Source: Strigamia acuminata
Taxonomy: Eukaryota; Arthropoda; Chilopoda; Geophilomorpha; Linotaeniidae
DNA length: 64,000 nt
Reading direction: 5' to 3'
Assembly (NCBI GenBank): GCA_949358305.1
Contig: OX442315.1
Span: 37,660,427 to 37,724,426 of the forward strand
A model generated the notes under the pieces. It saw only the letters and a list, made by a program, of their open reading frames with translations. It was not told the DNA's origin and searched no databases. Of the stretch, positions 36,501 to 47,411 are shown piece by piece. A program made the translations under genes and the position numbers. The first letter of the stretch is position 1. Each line of letters begins with the position of its first letter.

Positions 36501-37515
36501 TCGTATTCCAATAGTTAATCACATTATCTTTGTACCAAACGACCGATACAAAAGTTTTGTAAAATATCCGCCGTTTTATATTTTAATTTCACCTTCCAGT
36601 TGCCACGCGCTGTCGTAGTTGGTGCGAATCTCCATCAACGCATTCGACGGGCTTCGAGAGTGATTCCAGTAATCCAGACCAATCCTGGCCCTCGCGGAAA
36701 TCCGGAGGGTTTTGGTTTTCCGCGATTGTTTTACTCACTTCTGTGGTTTTTCTACTGTATGAGTTAATAGATGTTCTTTTGAACGTCTCTCTCTGTACAG
36801 AATACGGGGCAGCTGGCGCCGACAAGCACCGGCAGCCCCAAACAATTTGTTCAAAAATAAGCTTCTGCAAGATGTTTCGTAAAAAAACCCGACGGGATTC
36901 CCATTTTTAACATTATGGTGTTTTTTTTTTTTATTGCCACCAAAGCGCGCTACCACCGCAAATTTTCCCGCGTTTGCCATGTACGCGCCGAAAACCACAG
37001 GCAATGAACTTTTCCACAAACTGAAAAACAAAATATATGGGTAAGCGCACATGGGCGAATAAAACAAGATTAGCCCAGTTTCGGAATTTATTGGGTCGAC
37101 GTTTTGTATTCACGCGTGACGGGGGCACCACATGTGGAAAACGCGCGAATCACGCGCGTCTACGCACATTGGAAACTTAGTATTAACGTTCGTTTCGAGT
37201 TAAATAAAAACGACGACCGTGACGAGGACCACAAAGACGGCGATAGCAGGATTCGTCGGAACAACGAGGATTGCCAACGAGAGAGACCCGTTCATTCGCC
37301 AACGCTCCATAGTTCAAACTTAAATCGTTCTCGGACTGCCACCAGATGTCACATCAGCCGCTCACGACATACACACACTTTGGTTCGGCAGCTTATATCA
37401 AACGCGCGCGTTTCATCTTCCGTCTGATCCTCACTACCACCTCGTGTTCGTTGGTAAGTAAGTTTGATGCTTTGTGTGATTTCTCGGTCAATGGACCACG
37501 CCCACGACCACAATC
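36500..37515. other. Repeat remnants and intergenic DNA
   Basis: A further diverged copy of the repeat family (36520-36870, with CCCTCGCGGAAATCCGG as at 42870). Beyond it is AT-rich or mixed sequence with short frames that I cannot support as genes. The stretch just before the zinc-finger gene may hold its 5' untranslated part. Confidence 0.4.
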
Positions 37516-37516
37516 A

Positions 37517-37568
<52 letters not shown>
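37517..37568. repeat. TC microsatellite
   Basis: About 26 uninterrupted TC units, 45 bp before the start codon of the zinc-finger-like gene. Confidence 0.95.
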
Positions 37569-37570
<2 letters not shown>

Positions 37571-37612
37571 ATTTACTTTCAGTTGTTTACTCGTCTCACA
37601 AACAAAAGGAAA

Positions 37613-38162
37613 ATGGCGGAAGCACCACAAGAGGAGGGTGGCGGCAGGTCATACTCCTGCGCTCTATGCGATGATAAACACCCCGATAGTAAGAAACGGT
37701 TATTTATTTACTTATTATTTTATATCTTTTGTTCTATATCTTTTATTTATTTTATATACATAAATATTTTTTAATTTTATTTTAATTTTTTTCTTCTTCT
37801 TCTTCTCCCCCGCCCCATGTGCCTCAGGATCCGAACGGATTCTTCTGCGTCGACGTCTTTCGCCATCAGCGACAGCGACACAACATCCACAAGGACGTGA
37901 AAAATTTCTCGCGCGAGCTCGTCTGTCTGGCATCGGTGAGTGTCCGATTATCCTCTTCACTCACACACTAGTTAACTAATTCGTATTTTTATTTTTTCCC
38001 CTTTCTTCTTAGGCGTTGAAACGAGTGCACCGACTCAACGGGCGACGCTGTCCGTTTTGTGCGGCGACGCCCTCTCCCGGGGATCTCGTCACTCATTGGG
38101 CGGAGGCACACGATTACCAAGCGCCCGCCGGAAACGATGGAGGTGGCGTCAATGGACATTAG
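37613..38162 (+). CDS. Small zinc-finger-like protein, three exons, phase conflict after exon 1
   Basis: Exon 1 (37613-37688) starts ATG in an AAAATGG context and encodes MAEAPQEEGGGRSYSCALC and DDKHPD, ending before GTAAGA. Exon 2 (37828-37935) encodes DPNGFFCVDVFRHQRQRHN and ends before GTGAGT. Exon 3 (38013-38162) encodes CPFCAATPSPGDLVTHWAEA and a Gly-rich end with stop. CxxC...HxxxH spacing in exon 3, and CxxC joined to HxxxxxH across exons 1-2, suggest two zinc fingers. Exons 2 and 3 agree in phase, and this frame has GC-rich third positions. But exon 1 ends in phase 1 while exon 2 needs phase 0 for the zinc-finger frame. A 1-nt change, another first exon, or a pseudogene could explain this. 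Family unknown. Confidence 0.5.
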
Positions 38163-38365
38163 TTTTTATTTAATTTTATTTTTTCCCCATAATTTGCACT
38201 GTCCAACTCTTCTTCATTTGCTTTTATTTGTTCTTTACTTTTTATTATTTATCTATTTATTTAATTTTTTTTTTTTTTTTTAATAAAAAAGAAAACAAAC
38301 AAAAAAAAATCCACATTAATCATTGTTATTGTTATCATTATTACAAATACACGGTCAATTTTTTA

Positions 38366-38647
38366 TTATCCCGCGTCTTCTTTGCCAGCCTCTCGATTCT
38401 CTTTCTGAGACTCGTCGCCGTCTCCTTCGTCTTTTTCTGATGTGACTCTTACCACACCCACATGGACTAACGCGCTCACCACTGAATGCGACAAAAGAAC
38501 GTCTCCATCTGGAAGCATCTCGACTCTCATGGGGACGTTTCTGTTGCCTTCATTCTTTCGTTCCTCCTCCTTCGTCGCTCTTTGGACTATAAGATCCACC
38601 GTCTTCAACCTGCCCGTCGGCGCACGCGGGATGGAAGCGGCGGACGA
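38366..38647 (-). CDS. Terminal exon of an unknown gene with an acidic tail
   Basis: A canonical acceptor (TTTCCTTTTCCAG) precedes 94 open codons beginning SSAASIPRAPTGRLKTVDLI and ending in a Glu/Asp/Lys-rich tail (DEGDGDESQKENREAGKEDA). GC-rich third positions fit the neighbouring small genes. I find no upstream exon with a matching donor in the next kilobase, so the gene is partial or its earlier exons are lost. It is convergent with the zinc-finger-like gene, 203 bp apart. Confidence 0.4.
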   Translation of the reverse strand, partial: SSAASIPRAPTGRLKTVDLIVQRATKEEERKNEGNRNVPMRVEMLPDGDVLLSHSVVSALVHVGVVRVTSEKDEGDGDESQKENREAGKEDAG

Positions 38648-38719
38648 CTGGAAAAGGAAAGAAAACAAATAAAAAAATAAAAAATAAACGAAAAAATGAA
38701 CAAATAGTGAGAATCTCAA

Positions 38720-39470
38720 CGTGATACCCCTTTTTTTCAGATTTCACTTCCATTTGTCCAATTTTCATTACGAAGTACATTACATTACGTTTCGGTCACG
38801 GCTTCCGTCAGATGGCGCTCTGGTTTACTTAAATTTTGCCGTAAATTGCTTTTTTCGCCTTTGTAACTATATTTGATCCAAAAACTAATGACGCCATCGT
38901 TTTCAGCGCCAAATTACACGTAGGAAACCTCATTTAATCATTAAAATTGTTCAGTTTTAAAAATCAGTCTTTTTCAAATTTCCCACCAAATTTGCCACGC
39001 GGTTGCCGACTTCGGTGGATCGTAACGGTACTTTTTCTTGACCAAATTGAAAAATAAAAGATACAGGCAGGTGCAGATTTGGATTTCCAGTCGAATGAGA
39101 CTGATTTCAAAATTTATAAACCTCATTTCGAGATAGAAAACAATATTTTTCAGTTTGCGACGAAGATTTCTGCCTCCATTATAGCTTACGGGATCCGCCG
39201 AGTGGCGCTGTTTTCCATTACATTTCGCCGTAATTTAGCATTTTCTTCTTTTTAACTATATTTAATGCCAATTTCATATTTATAATTGGAAAATAGACCA
39301 AAAACTGCACCAGAAAAGTCTACTTTCCAATCGTCCGATTAATTTTTTAATTCATTTTTTTGGGATATTACACAAACCGGAAGTACCGGAAGTAGAAACA
39401 TTACATACAGGTCACGTGACCGGACGTCGAAGACGGACAGACAGAGCCGTTTCATTATTAGACTTTCTAA
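38720..39470. other. Intergenic, no gene seen
   Basis: Two diverged copies of a short unit (TTTCGCCGTAATTTAGC and AACTATATTTAATCC-type blocks near 38830 and 39225). No credible frame. Confidence 0.5.
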
Positions 39471-41120
39471 ACACAAGGTTTAGAAGTCTAAAAAATAGAA
39501 ATGCATTTCCCGATCGTAGAATTAATTTTGTGCCACGTGCTCCAATCATTAATTAAATTATCTTCGCCGCAACTCACTGCCATAAAAGTTTTATAGAAAA
39601 CCAATCGTTTCATATTTTATTTCCATCTCCCGGTGGTCTGGCGCCGTCATAGTCGACGGAAGTCTCTCCGAACACGTTCAACGGGCTTCACGAACGCTTT
39701 CAGATCGAATGCGGAACTCGGGCCCGCCGCTTGGTCGAGCGGCGCAGTACCCGCCGAGCGGCGTGGTAGCCGGGTTCTCGCGTATGGCGATAGGGGGTCC
39801 TTTCTAAACAAACACCTCTCTCGGTCTCAGACTGGCCTTCGGGTCGGTCAAAATAATAAATAAATGAATCGGAAATAGAACGCACCCGTTCTCGCTCGGT
39901 CTACCGGCGAATGGGAGCAGTTGGGGCCGTTGAGCGGCGACGACAGCAGCCCTAACGACTCGTCCCGAAAATAAGTTTCCGCACCGACATCCGTTCACTT
40001 ATTTAAACCCCATGACGCGCGCGTGGTTGCCTGCATTTTTCGGCTCGTTTCGACACGTTTCGACGTCGACGCGCGACCGTGAGCAAAGTCCTCAGCAACA
40101 TATGGACATGAGTGTGTCTTTGCTCGCGATCTACGCGTTTGAGCGCGTTACGACGCGCGATAATGCACGTGATGCGATGGGGGTGAGCGCGACACGGGCT
40201 TTTGGCGCGGGCGTCGGTAATGATGTCCGTCAACGTGGATGAATGTCCGCGAAGTGTTTGGTGTTTATGGCAACGCACCAGGACGCAATTAACAACCAAC
40301 AAGAATTAAAAATATAACTGTTTAACAAAAAGAAACTCCTATAATGTTGAAACAATAAAGAAAACGCAAAATTCAGATTCAAATTTAGATTTGAATTAGG
40401 TCAGATTAGGCCAGGTTGTAGATCCACAGACTCTCGAGACGACAACAAGAAAATAAAAAGGATGCGTTTATCGTTTGTAGGTAGAATCTCGCGCCGAGTT
40501 AAATAAAAGTCTTTAAAAAATAGAAATCGATTTCCCGGTCGTAGAATTAATTTTGTGTCATGTGATCCAGTCATTAATTAGATTTTCGTGGTAGATGTTG
40601 CGTGAAACAAGATCGTGAACGTCTCAATTGGTTTACGATTTAAATTTCATCTCGCAATACACGCTGCACCAACGTAGTCGACGCGAGTTTATATCACTGC
40701 ACTCGATGGGTTTTGTGAGCATTTTTAGACCAATCGATCGTACAGCTTGTTTGCTAGTTTCCTTTCGAGGTCAGCGGTTAACTCTTTGCATTCTATGATG
40801 CTGTTGGTTCCAACGGCGATACGCGTCTCCCGCCTGCCTCTCGGTCTCAGACTGGCCTTCGGGCCGGTCAAAAAAAAAGAAAAAAATTAATAAATAGATA
40901 AATAAGTCGGGAACAAAACGCATCCATCCCGACGAATAGTGACAGTTGGGCTCGTTGAGCGGTGGCGAAGGCGGCGGCAACCCCGACGACTCGTCCCAAA
41001 AATAAGCTCCCACATCGACACTCATCCGTTCGCGTGTGCACGTGTGTGTCTGTGTGTGGCATTTTACAACGGAGTGGCATCGACGTGTCCATTGGTTGAC
41101 TCGAGTTCCAACCGTCCCCA
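39470..41120. repeat. GC-rich retroposon-like repeat family, copies 4-5
   Basis: Same block order as at 34150-36500: TTAATTAAATTATCTTCG, the body with CGGTCGAGCGGCGCAGTACC, the UUCG hairpin, then TCGTCCCGAAAATAAG, and GTTTATGGCAACGCACC. Copy 4 is the most complete. Copy 5 (from about 40480) is shortened and has an interrupted A-rich tract. Confidence 0.6.
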
Positions 41121-41369
41121 ACGCCTCGTAAAAATCGACACCGATTTTATGACTTTGAACGACTTTATCGCTAACATTTCCATCTGATTCCCCGTAACGA
41201 CGTTTTGACCATTGCTCCCCCCACACTCCAATTCAAAATTTAATAAGAAATTGTCAAACTTTTCAAATTCTATGATAAAAGTTGAGTGTTTTTATTGTTT
41301 ACAAAATAAAAACGAAAAATAAAAAAATAAAATAAAAAAAGATTCAAAATCGACTCGTCACATCGCCGA

Positions 41370-41627
41370 TTACGCGCCTGGTCGTGGGTCACTGAGGAAG
41401 AGATCAAATTGAATAAACTAAATGAACAAACTGATGGACGAGCGGACAAATTGAAACGTTGAACCGAATTAATTACCTCGACGCCGGACGCCCTGGCAAC
41501 GTCGGTTCGGTGGCCGCGAAACGCGCTAGCATCCTGGCGCGCCCGCGGGATTGACTTGAAAAATAGAAAATAAAATAAAATAAATATAAATAAATAAATC
41601 AATTCGAATCAAACCAACCAATCGGTC

Positions 41628-41658
<31 letters not shown>

Positions 41659-41765
41659 GTTGAATCGAATTAACTCACATCGGCATCGGACGTCCCGGTC
41701 CCATCAACTGGGCGCCCGCGAAGCGAAGAAACAGTAAGGAACGTCCGCGAGGATGGCTTAAAAAA

Positions 41766-41796
<31 letters not shown>

Positions 41797-42626
41797 ATGA
41801 ATAAATAAATCAAACGAGACGTTTGACCGGATTACATCGGTTCCGGAGTCGCGCGCTGGAATGGCGCAACCCGCATGATGGGTCGAATGTGACCGGGTTC
41901 GGTCCACTGCCACGATGGCGACTGGGGCGGATCAATTGGCTGACAACTGAATAAACAAAGAAATAAAGAAATGAAGAAACGGATAAACGAACGATCGAAA
42001 CCGGTCGGTCGAATCTCTCACCTTGCATCATCGCCGTCGTTGTTGTGGTCGTTGGTTTTCTCGTTTTTGTTCATCGTCTGGAACATAGAAATTAAATTAA
42101 AGTCGAATGCAAAGGAAAATAAAATAACGGCTAAGAAAAAATAAAAAATTGCAAGTCACGAGTCTGTCAAATGAGCGAGCGAGCGGTGCCCGACCGAACC
42201 AATGCAGGCGTTCGTGTTTGCACGCGCGTGTTAATTGATACGTTGTCGAGAGAGGCGTAGAGGTAATCGAGGGTTGTTTTTTTTTTCAATTTGTCGATCG
42301 ATTGACTGATAAATGTGACGGTAGAACGGTCAACTACTCACTTTTTGGAAGATGGAAACACGACGTCGTCTGTCCCGCGCGTGATCACTATCGATGCATA
42401 GAGCGACACCAAGTGACATAATCCGGAAACATGGCGGCTGTCTGTCTCCATCCTCTCGGCACACGGTTCCACGCGGCGGGTATCTCCGTCCACTCGACCA
42501 ATCGTCGTATTCGTTGTTATCCTTTTTCCTTTTTTTTTTCTTTTTTTTTTCTTTCTTTTTTTTTCTTTTTTTCTTTTTTAGGCGAGTAAATAAAACTGAC
42601 TGAAATAAAAATTCCCATCCGTCCAC
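41370..42626 (-). CDS. Novel six-exon gene, 209 residues, with duplicated exons
   Basis: Exons: 42626-42342, 42077-42022, 41946-41836, 41756-41679, 41554-41477, 41391-41370. All introns are GT-AG, every phase matches, and the coding sum is exactly 630 nt. Exon 1 encodes MDGWEFLFQSVLFTRL, a Lys/Arg/Glu run of 19 residues, then DNNEYDDWSSGRRYPPRG. Exon 2 is charged (TMNKNEKTNDHNNDGDD). Exon 3 has CQPIDPPQSPSWQWTEPG. Exons 4 and 5 are both 78 nt, both phase 2-2, and related: RGRSLLFLRFA against RGRARMLARFA, and GPGRP against LPGRP. No known domain; the basic N-terminus suggests a nuclear or RNA-binding role (inference). Exons are CpG-rich and introns AT-rich. It lies between copies of the repeat family. 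A T-rich plus strand downstream gives AATAAA-like signals near 41290. Confidence 0.6.
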
Positions 42627-42639
42627 CCATTTCGTTTTG

Positions 42640-44000
42640 TTTTTTAACGTGACGATTCTGAGTAATTACGTCACACCGTGTACCCCAACCATTAATCAGA
42701 TTATCACGATAGATGTCGCGTGAAATGAGATTGTGAACGCTTAAACTGGTCTACGGTTTAAATTCCATTACGCGATGCACGGCGCGCCATCGTAAATGAC
42801 GCGAATTTCGGTCACTGCATCCGATGGATCTACTAACACCTTCAGACCAACCGGGACTGATTCGAGCCCTCGCGGAAATCCGGGGGGTTTCGGTCACAAA
42901 AGTCTGCATTCGGGTTGCGCAACCACTCTATTGTTCAGCCGTTGGTCAACCGGGGCAGTTGGCACCGACGAGCGTCGACAGTCCCAACAAATTCTTCCAA
43001 AATAAACTCTCACATCGACATCACAACGTTCCGCCCGGTACAAACAAACAAACAGTTATGAAAAACACTTGGTTTATCTATTTATTTATTTATTTGTCCG
43101 TTCGTTTCCACACACTCTCTTTGCACATGACAGATTCGGCATCTGGTCGTAGAAAATTTCAATATTTTGATGCAACACGTTCTGGTGTCAGTGCGCGATC
43201 GTGAGCGAAGTCCTCGACAATGTGCTCGCATGAGCGTGTCTTTGTTTGCCATGCACACGCGTGAACGCGTTCCCACGCGCGATAATATGCGAGGTGCGAT
43301 GTATGTAAGCGCGACATGGATTTTTGACACCGGCATCGATAATAATGTTCACCAACGTGGATAAATGTCCGAAGGTGTCCGGTGCTTATGGCAACGCACC
43401 GGGACGCAGTTAAATAGCAAGTAGAATTAAAAATATAATTGTTTAATAAAAGGAAACTCTCATAATGTTGAAACGATAAAGCAAACGCAGAATTCAGATC
43501 CAAACTCAGATTCGAATTAGGTCAGATTAGGCCAGGTTATAGATCCACAAACTCCCGAGACGCGACAAGAAAATGAAAAGGACGCGTTTATCACTTACAG
43601 GTGCCTGGCGATCGACAACGAGCGGACGATTAAAGTTTAAATTTCGGATCTTGGAACCGGTTCCGCGGTTCGTATTCCAATGATTAACGAGATTATCTTC
43701 GTAGCAACCGACTGGAACAAAAGTTTCGTAAAATATCCGCCGTTTCATATTTTAATTTTACCTTCCAGAGTTGACGTCCCGTCGGAGTCGACGCGAGTTC
43801 TAATCACCGCGTCCGCTGCATTTTGCGAAAGCCTTCAGACCGAGAGCAGAGCGAGGGGCCGTCGTCGCTCGGTCGAGCGGCACAGTACCCACCGAGTGGC
43901 GCGGTACCCGAGTTCTTCTGACGCCAGTGCCGATAGGTGTCCCTTTTGCACGCCCCTCTCGGTCTCAGACTGGCCTTCTGGTCAGTCACAATAACAAATC
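42640..44000. repeat. GC-rich retroposon-like repeat family, copies 6-7
   Basis: Copy 6 (42650-43600) has GAAATCCGGGGGGTTTCGGT, ATTTATTTATTT and GCTTATGGCAACGCACC. Copy 7 (43600-44000) has the degraded hairpin. Between them is AATTAGGTCAGATTAGGCCA, also found at 40395 and 36350. Confidence 0.6.
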
Positions 44001-44722
44001 AAAAATAAGCTACACAACTGACAAAAGTTATGATTAAAATGCTGATTAAAAATGTAATAATATTGTTGCCAAATAACTGACGACTATAAATAAATTTTCC
44101 ACATTGAAATTGTCCGTAAAATCCGAAGTAAAATTCATCGGAGGAAATTATACCTGTGCACCTCGCTGCGCGGTATCTGCGCATGCGCATTTACGATTTA
44201 ACGCAAACTTTAAATTAATCCCAGAATCCATCATTGTTCGCAATTGTGATTGCGTCTGGAATTGTGTGCTATTTTAATTGTAAATTTTAATATTTCAATA
44301 ATCTCAAATCAAACTGAAAAAAAAAAAAAAAAAAAAATATTCATTTCATTAAATTCTGATTGTCGCCCCTCTCGACCACGTTGCGTTCATTATCACGCAT
44401 TAGGGCGCGCTCAAACGCGCGTACCATTAGAGGCGACGCGTTTGCGTTGGTGCACTGATGTGCGCTTCTCTCGCGGGTGGGCGCAAAGAAATGGAGAGGA
44501 AAAGAGAAAACGTAAAGAAGAGAATGGAAAGAATCCTCTCTTTATTTTTTTTTATTTCTTTATTTATTTATTTATTTTTTTTCTTAATTTCTAATTTGTG
44601 TCACCGAGTGTCGCGTCGTATTCTCGCGTCTTTGCAGCGAGCGACGGGCTAAAGCTTTCCTACCATACCGCGCTTTGCTTCGCGCACTTGTACGCATTGG
44701 TTCATTCGCTATATCGAGTTTC
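44000..44722. other. Intergenic up to the gap, no gene seen
   Basis: AT-rich to 44340, then mixed sequence with an ATTT tract at 44560-44580. Short frames only. The last 120 bp before the gap do not match the sequence left of 58574, so the gap is not simply internal to the tandem duplication. Confidence 0.4.
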
Positions 44723-44922
44723 NNNNNNNNNNNNNNNNNNNNNNNNNNNNNNNNNNNNNNNNNNNNNNNNNNNNNNNNNNNNNNNNNNNNNNNNNNNNNN
44801 NNNNNNNNNNNNNNNNNNNNNNNNNNNNNNNNNNNNNNNNNNNNNNNNNNNNNNNNNNNNNNNNNNNNNNNNNNNNNNNNNNNNNNNNNNNNNNNNNNNN
44901 NNNNNNNNNNNNNNNNNNNNNN
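44723..44922. other. Scaffold gap of exactly 200 N
   Basis: A fixed-size gap, as scaffolding programs insert; real size unknown. The first base after it is already inside the 13.65-kb tandem duplication. Confidence 0.97.
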
Positions 44923-45510
44923 AATCGCTGAACCGAAGCTACGACGCTGCTGTTTGGTTTACAGCTCAAGTATTCCAGCTCGTGTATTCCAATCCCGGAA
45001 CGCCCTTGTCAGAACACACGAGAGTGCAGCCGCAACGAAATACGTAAATATTCCTCCGACCCGATTCGGAAATAGCGCTCACGGCAAACAACTGTCCGTC
45101 GCCGCGTCAACTCAACCGCAGTTTGCCGTCGTCGACGTGCACCTCGCACGCCTCTGACTGTAAATGTTTACGACAAATGTTTTTACAACAAACACTCCCA
45201 CCAATTGTATTCTGGTTTGCCCACAGCATTGGTGCGCTCGTTTCCTTTTGCATCCCATCCTCGGAAAACACCGCCACTTTCCCTGCGCAAAAATTGTTTC
45301 ACACTTCTGCCGACAATGCGCAGCCGAGCTCTCACTGTGCATTGAGGCGGGAATGTGTAACAATGGCTTCGCAGGGTCGAAGAGCAAACTTGGCGGTTCC
45401 AGATTAACGCCCACAGTCGGCGAAACGCGTGCTAAATTTAAAGAAAACTTCAATAAAGGAATTGTAAACGGGAATACCACAAAAACACAAAAAAAAAAAT
45501 ATATATATAC

Positions 45511-45907
45511 CTAGTCGATCCAATTCATACTGAAGTTTCAACGAAGATCCGTGCAAGCGAAACTGCATCAACGAGGATGAACCGTCGAGATTGCCGACGC
45601 TCACGACCGAATCTGGACTCAGACAAAGCCAATGGCGCCAATTCAACAGAAGGGAAAACTGTTCAGCTTCCGCTTTGGGCAAATCTAATCTGAATTGAGA
45701 GATTCATCCAACTGATAAACAAAAAAAAAAGAAATATACAGTAGATCGATCTTACACGTAAACAGCCGCAACGCGACGTGAAGCGAGTCGGCAATTGAAT
45801 CCTCCCGAGCCGCGGCCAACGAACCTTCTACACCCGCTCCTGACACAACGACCATCCGTTTGTCGGCGCAACTATCATTGGACGGGACGGCGTTGCCAAT
45901 AATTTAT
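45511..45907 (-). pseudogene. Unidentified gene fragment, two exons (second copy 59162-59558)
   Basis: Exon 45907-45758 follows TTTCTCGCAG and encodes DKRMVVVSGAGVEGSLAAAR then EDSIADSLHVALRLF. After GTGTAAG and a CAATTCAG acceptor, exon 45689-45511 continues in phase: DLPKAEAEQFSLLLNWRHWL, then SVVSVGNLDGSSSLMQF and LQYELDRL before GTATAT. The sequence is clearly protein-like and the phase is kept across the intron. A TAA lies in frame at the very start of the first exon, and no further exons are found. I do not recognise the family. Confidence 0.5.
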
Positions 45908-46463
45908 CTGCGAGAAACAAAAAAAAAAGAGATCAAGAAACAAAACAAACATTTTAACGCACTGGAGTCGATGACGGCGACGAGAGCGTCGTCAACATCA
46001 GCCGAATCAATGCTGCGGTTCGTCACCACACATAGCAAACGAATCTGCCCGCGCCGAAATCGTCGGAAAACAGCGGCACTTCCCGCGTGATGCAGTGATA
46101 TTCATTCGACGTTGACGCCGATGTAGGTCATCGCATTTCCCACGATTTAAAACACCCCAAATTTAATAAAATCCTCAAAATTCCAGCAGAATACCAAAGA
46201 AACTCAACAAAATGCAACGAAACTCAACAAAATGTTTGGGACTATTCATGCCAATTACACAAAACTCCAAGTTTCTCGGCTGAAATACCTCCGTCACAGT
46301 TTGGCTAGAAAATAAAATAAAATAATTATTAATTAGTTTTAAACAATGAAATGAAATGAATCAGCAGCTTTTTTGAGTTGCCATACAGATTCCCTGCCCC
46401 TGAAAAAAGTCGCAAATGGGTAAAAATTGAGCCCAAAAAGGGAAAAAACGTGCTTGAACCAAA

Positions 46464-46755
46464 TTATATATGATGGCAACACACCCGCACAGGCAGCAGC
46501 TGATTTGGTTGCGACAGCCAGGAACGTGGTTTTTTAGTAGAGCGTCGAGGCGTCAAACGATCTTTGATGGAGAAATCCAAAGTCTGCTTCAAATACCAGT
46601 GGTGATTGTTCGTCAAACAACTGTCCGTCGTGGCTTTCATCATTTCCCTACTATACGTGCAGTCGCTTGCTCTCTCTAAGAACATGGTCACATACAGGTC
46701 GTTTTGTCCCGGATTTAACGCCAACATGGTCATTCTTTCCTCCACTTACTGCGTC
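46464..46755 (-). pseudogene. Chimeric fragment: unidentified exon joined to an ELP1 block (second copy 60115-60406)
   Basis: A 93-codon frame carries MTMLALNPGQNDLYVTMF and SDCTYSREMMKATTDS, as in the fragment at 26789. It then runs directly into HHWYLKQTLDFSIKDRL of ELP1 type. The two parts are separate at 26.8 and 27.8 kb. The first part lacks 25 bp present there. Joined pieces of different genes suggest rearranged or captured DNA, not a functional gene. Confidence 0.5.
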
Positions 46756-47006
46756 TTTTACCTTGAATGCAGAGAAAAATTAAAACAAACAAAAATCAAA
46801 ATTTGTTAATCCCATGTAAAGCGGAGAAATACAGTATTAAAATTTTTCAAAACCAAAAAATGCGATATTTGTTCTTTTTTCGGGAAAAAAAACCAATTTT
46901 TGTTTTTCTTTCTTACCAAAATTCACTTTTTTCAATTTATGCCACTTTTTTTCGGTTCAAATTCGGCCCAACTCTTACCAAACCCCACAACAAACACCCC
47001 AAATAT

Positions 47007-47340
47007 TTATCTATTAACCGGTGGTTGTCTCATGAGTGAAGTATGATGGCAGTTTGATGTCGATCGAGGAATAAACTCTTTTGCCTGATGCGAAGCTGAA
47101 GCTGAACAAACTGAAGCTGATGATTTCTTTTCAGGCACTGGACCGTCCTGCGGCGCACTGTCATTGACAGACTCGGACACAGAGCGCAAAATGTCCTCTG
47201 ACGGACCTACGGCGAAAACAAAAACAAAAAACAAAACATCAAACAACAGAAACTTAAACCAAATCTTACTACCTCGCCCGGAAGTTGTGTTCCAACCCAA
47301 CGGTTTCTGCAAATTCAAGACAACTGTCTCTCGGAACGGT
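47007..47340 (-). pseudogene. Unidentified gene fragment, two exons (second copy 60658-60991)
   Basis: Exon 47340-47273 follows TCATTTCAG and encodes RETVVLNLQKPLGWNTTSGR, ending AG before GTAGTA. Exon 47206-47007 follows CGCCGTAG and continues in phase with GPSEDILRSVSESVNDSAP, QDGPVPEKKSSAS and a Ser-rich end, then a stop. The intron is 66 bp. No family recognised. It could be the C-terminal end of a gene whose upstream exons are missing from the block. Confidence 0.45.
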
Positions 47341-47411
47341 CTGAAATGACAACATCTACTCGACTCGAGGCCACGCTGAACTATTAACATCCAGACTAGC
47401 GCCGCTAACAT

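Noticed and set aside
41810-42031. 73-codon single-exon frame on the minus strand
   Set aside because: It overlaps exons 2-3 of the six-exon gene in another frame and ignores good splice sites.
44598-45157. Frames that cross the N gap
   Set aside because: They contain unknown residues for the 200 N and join unrelated flanks.
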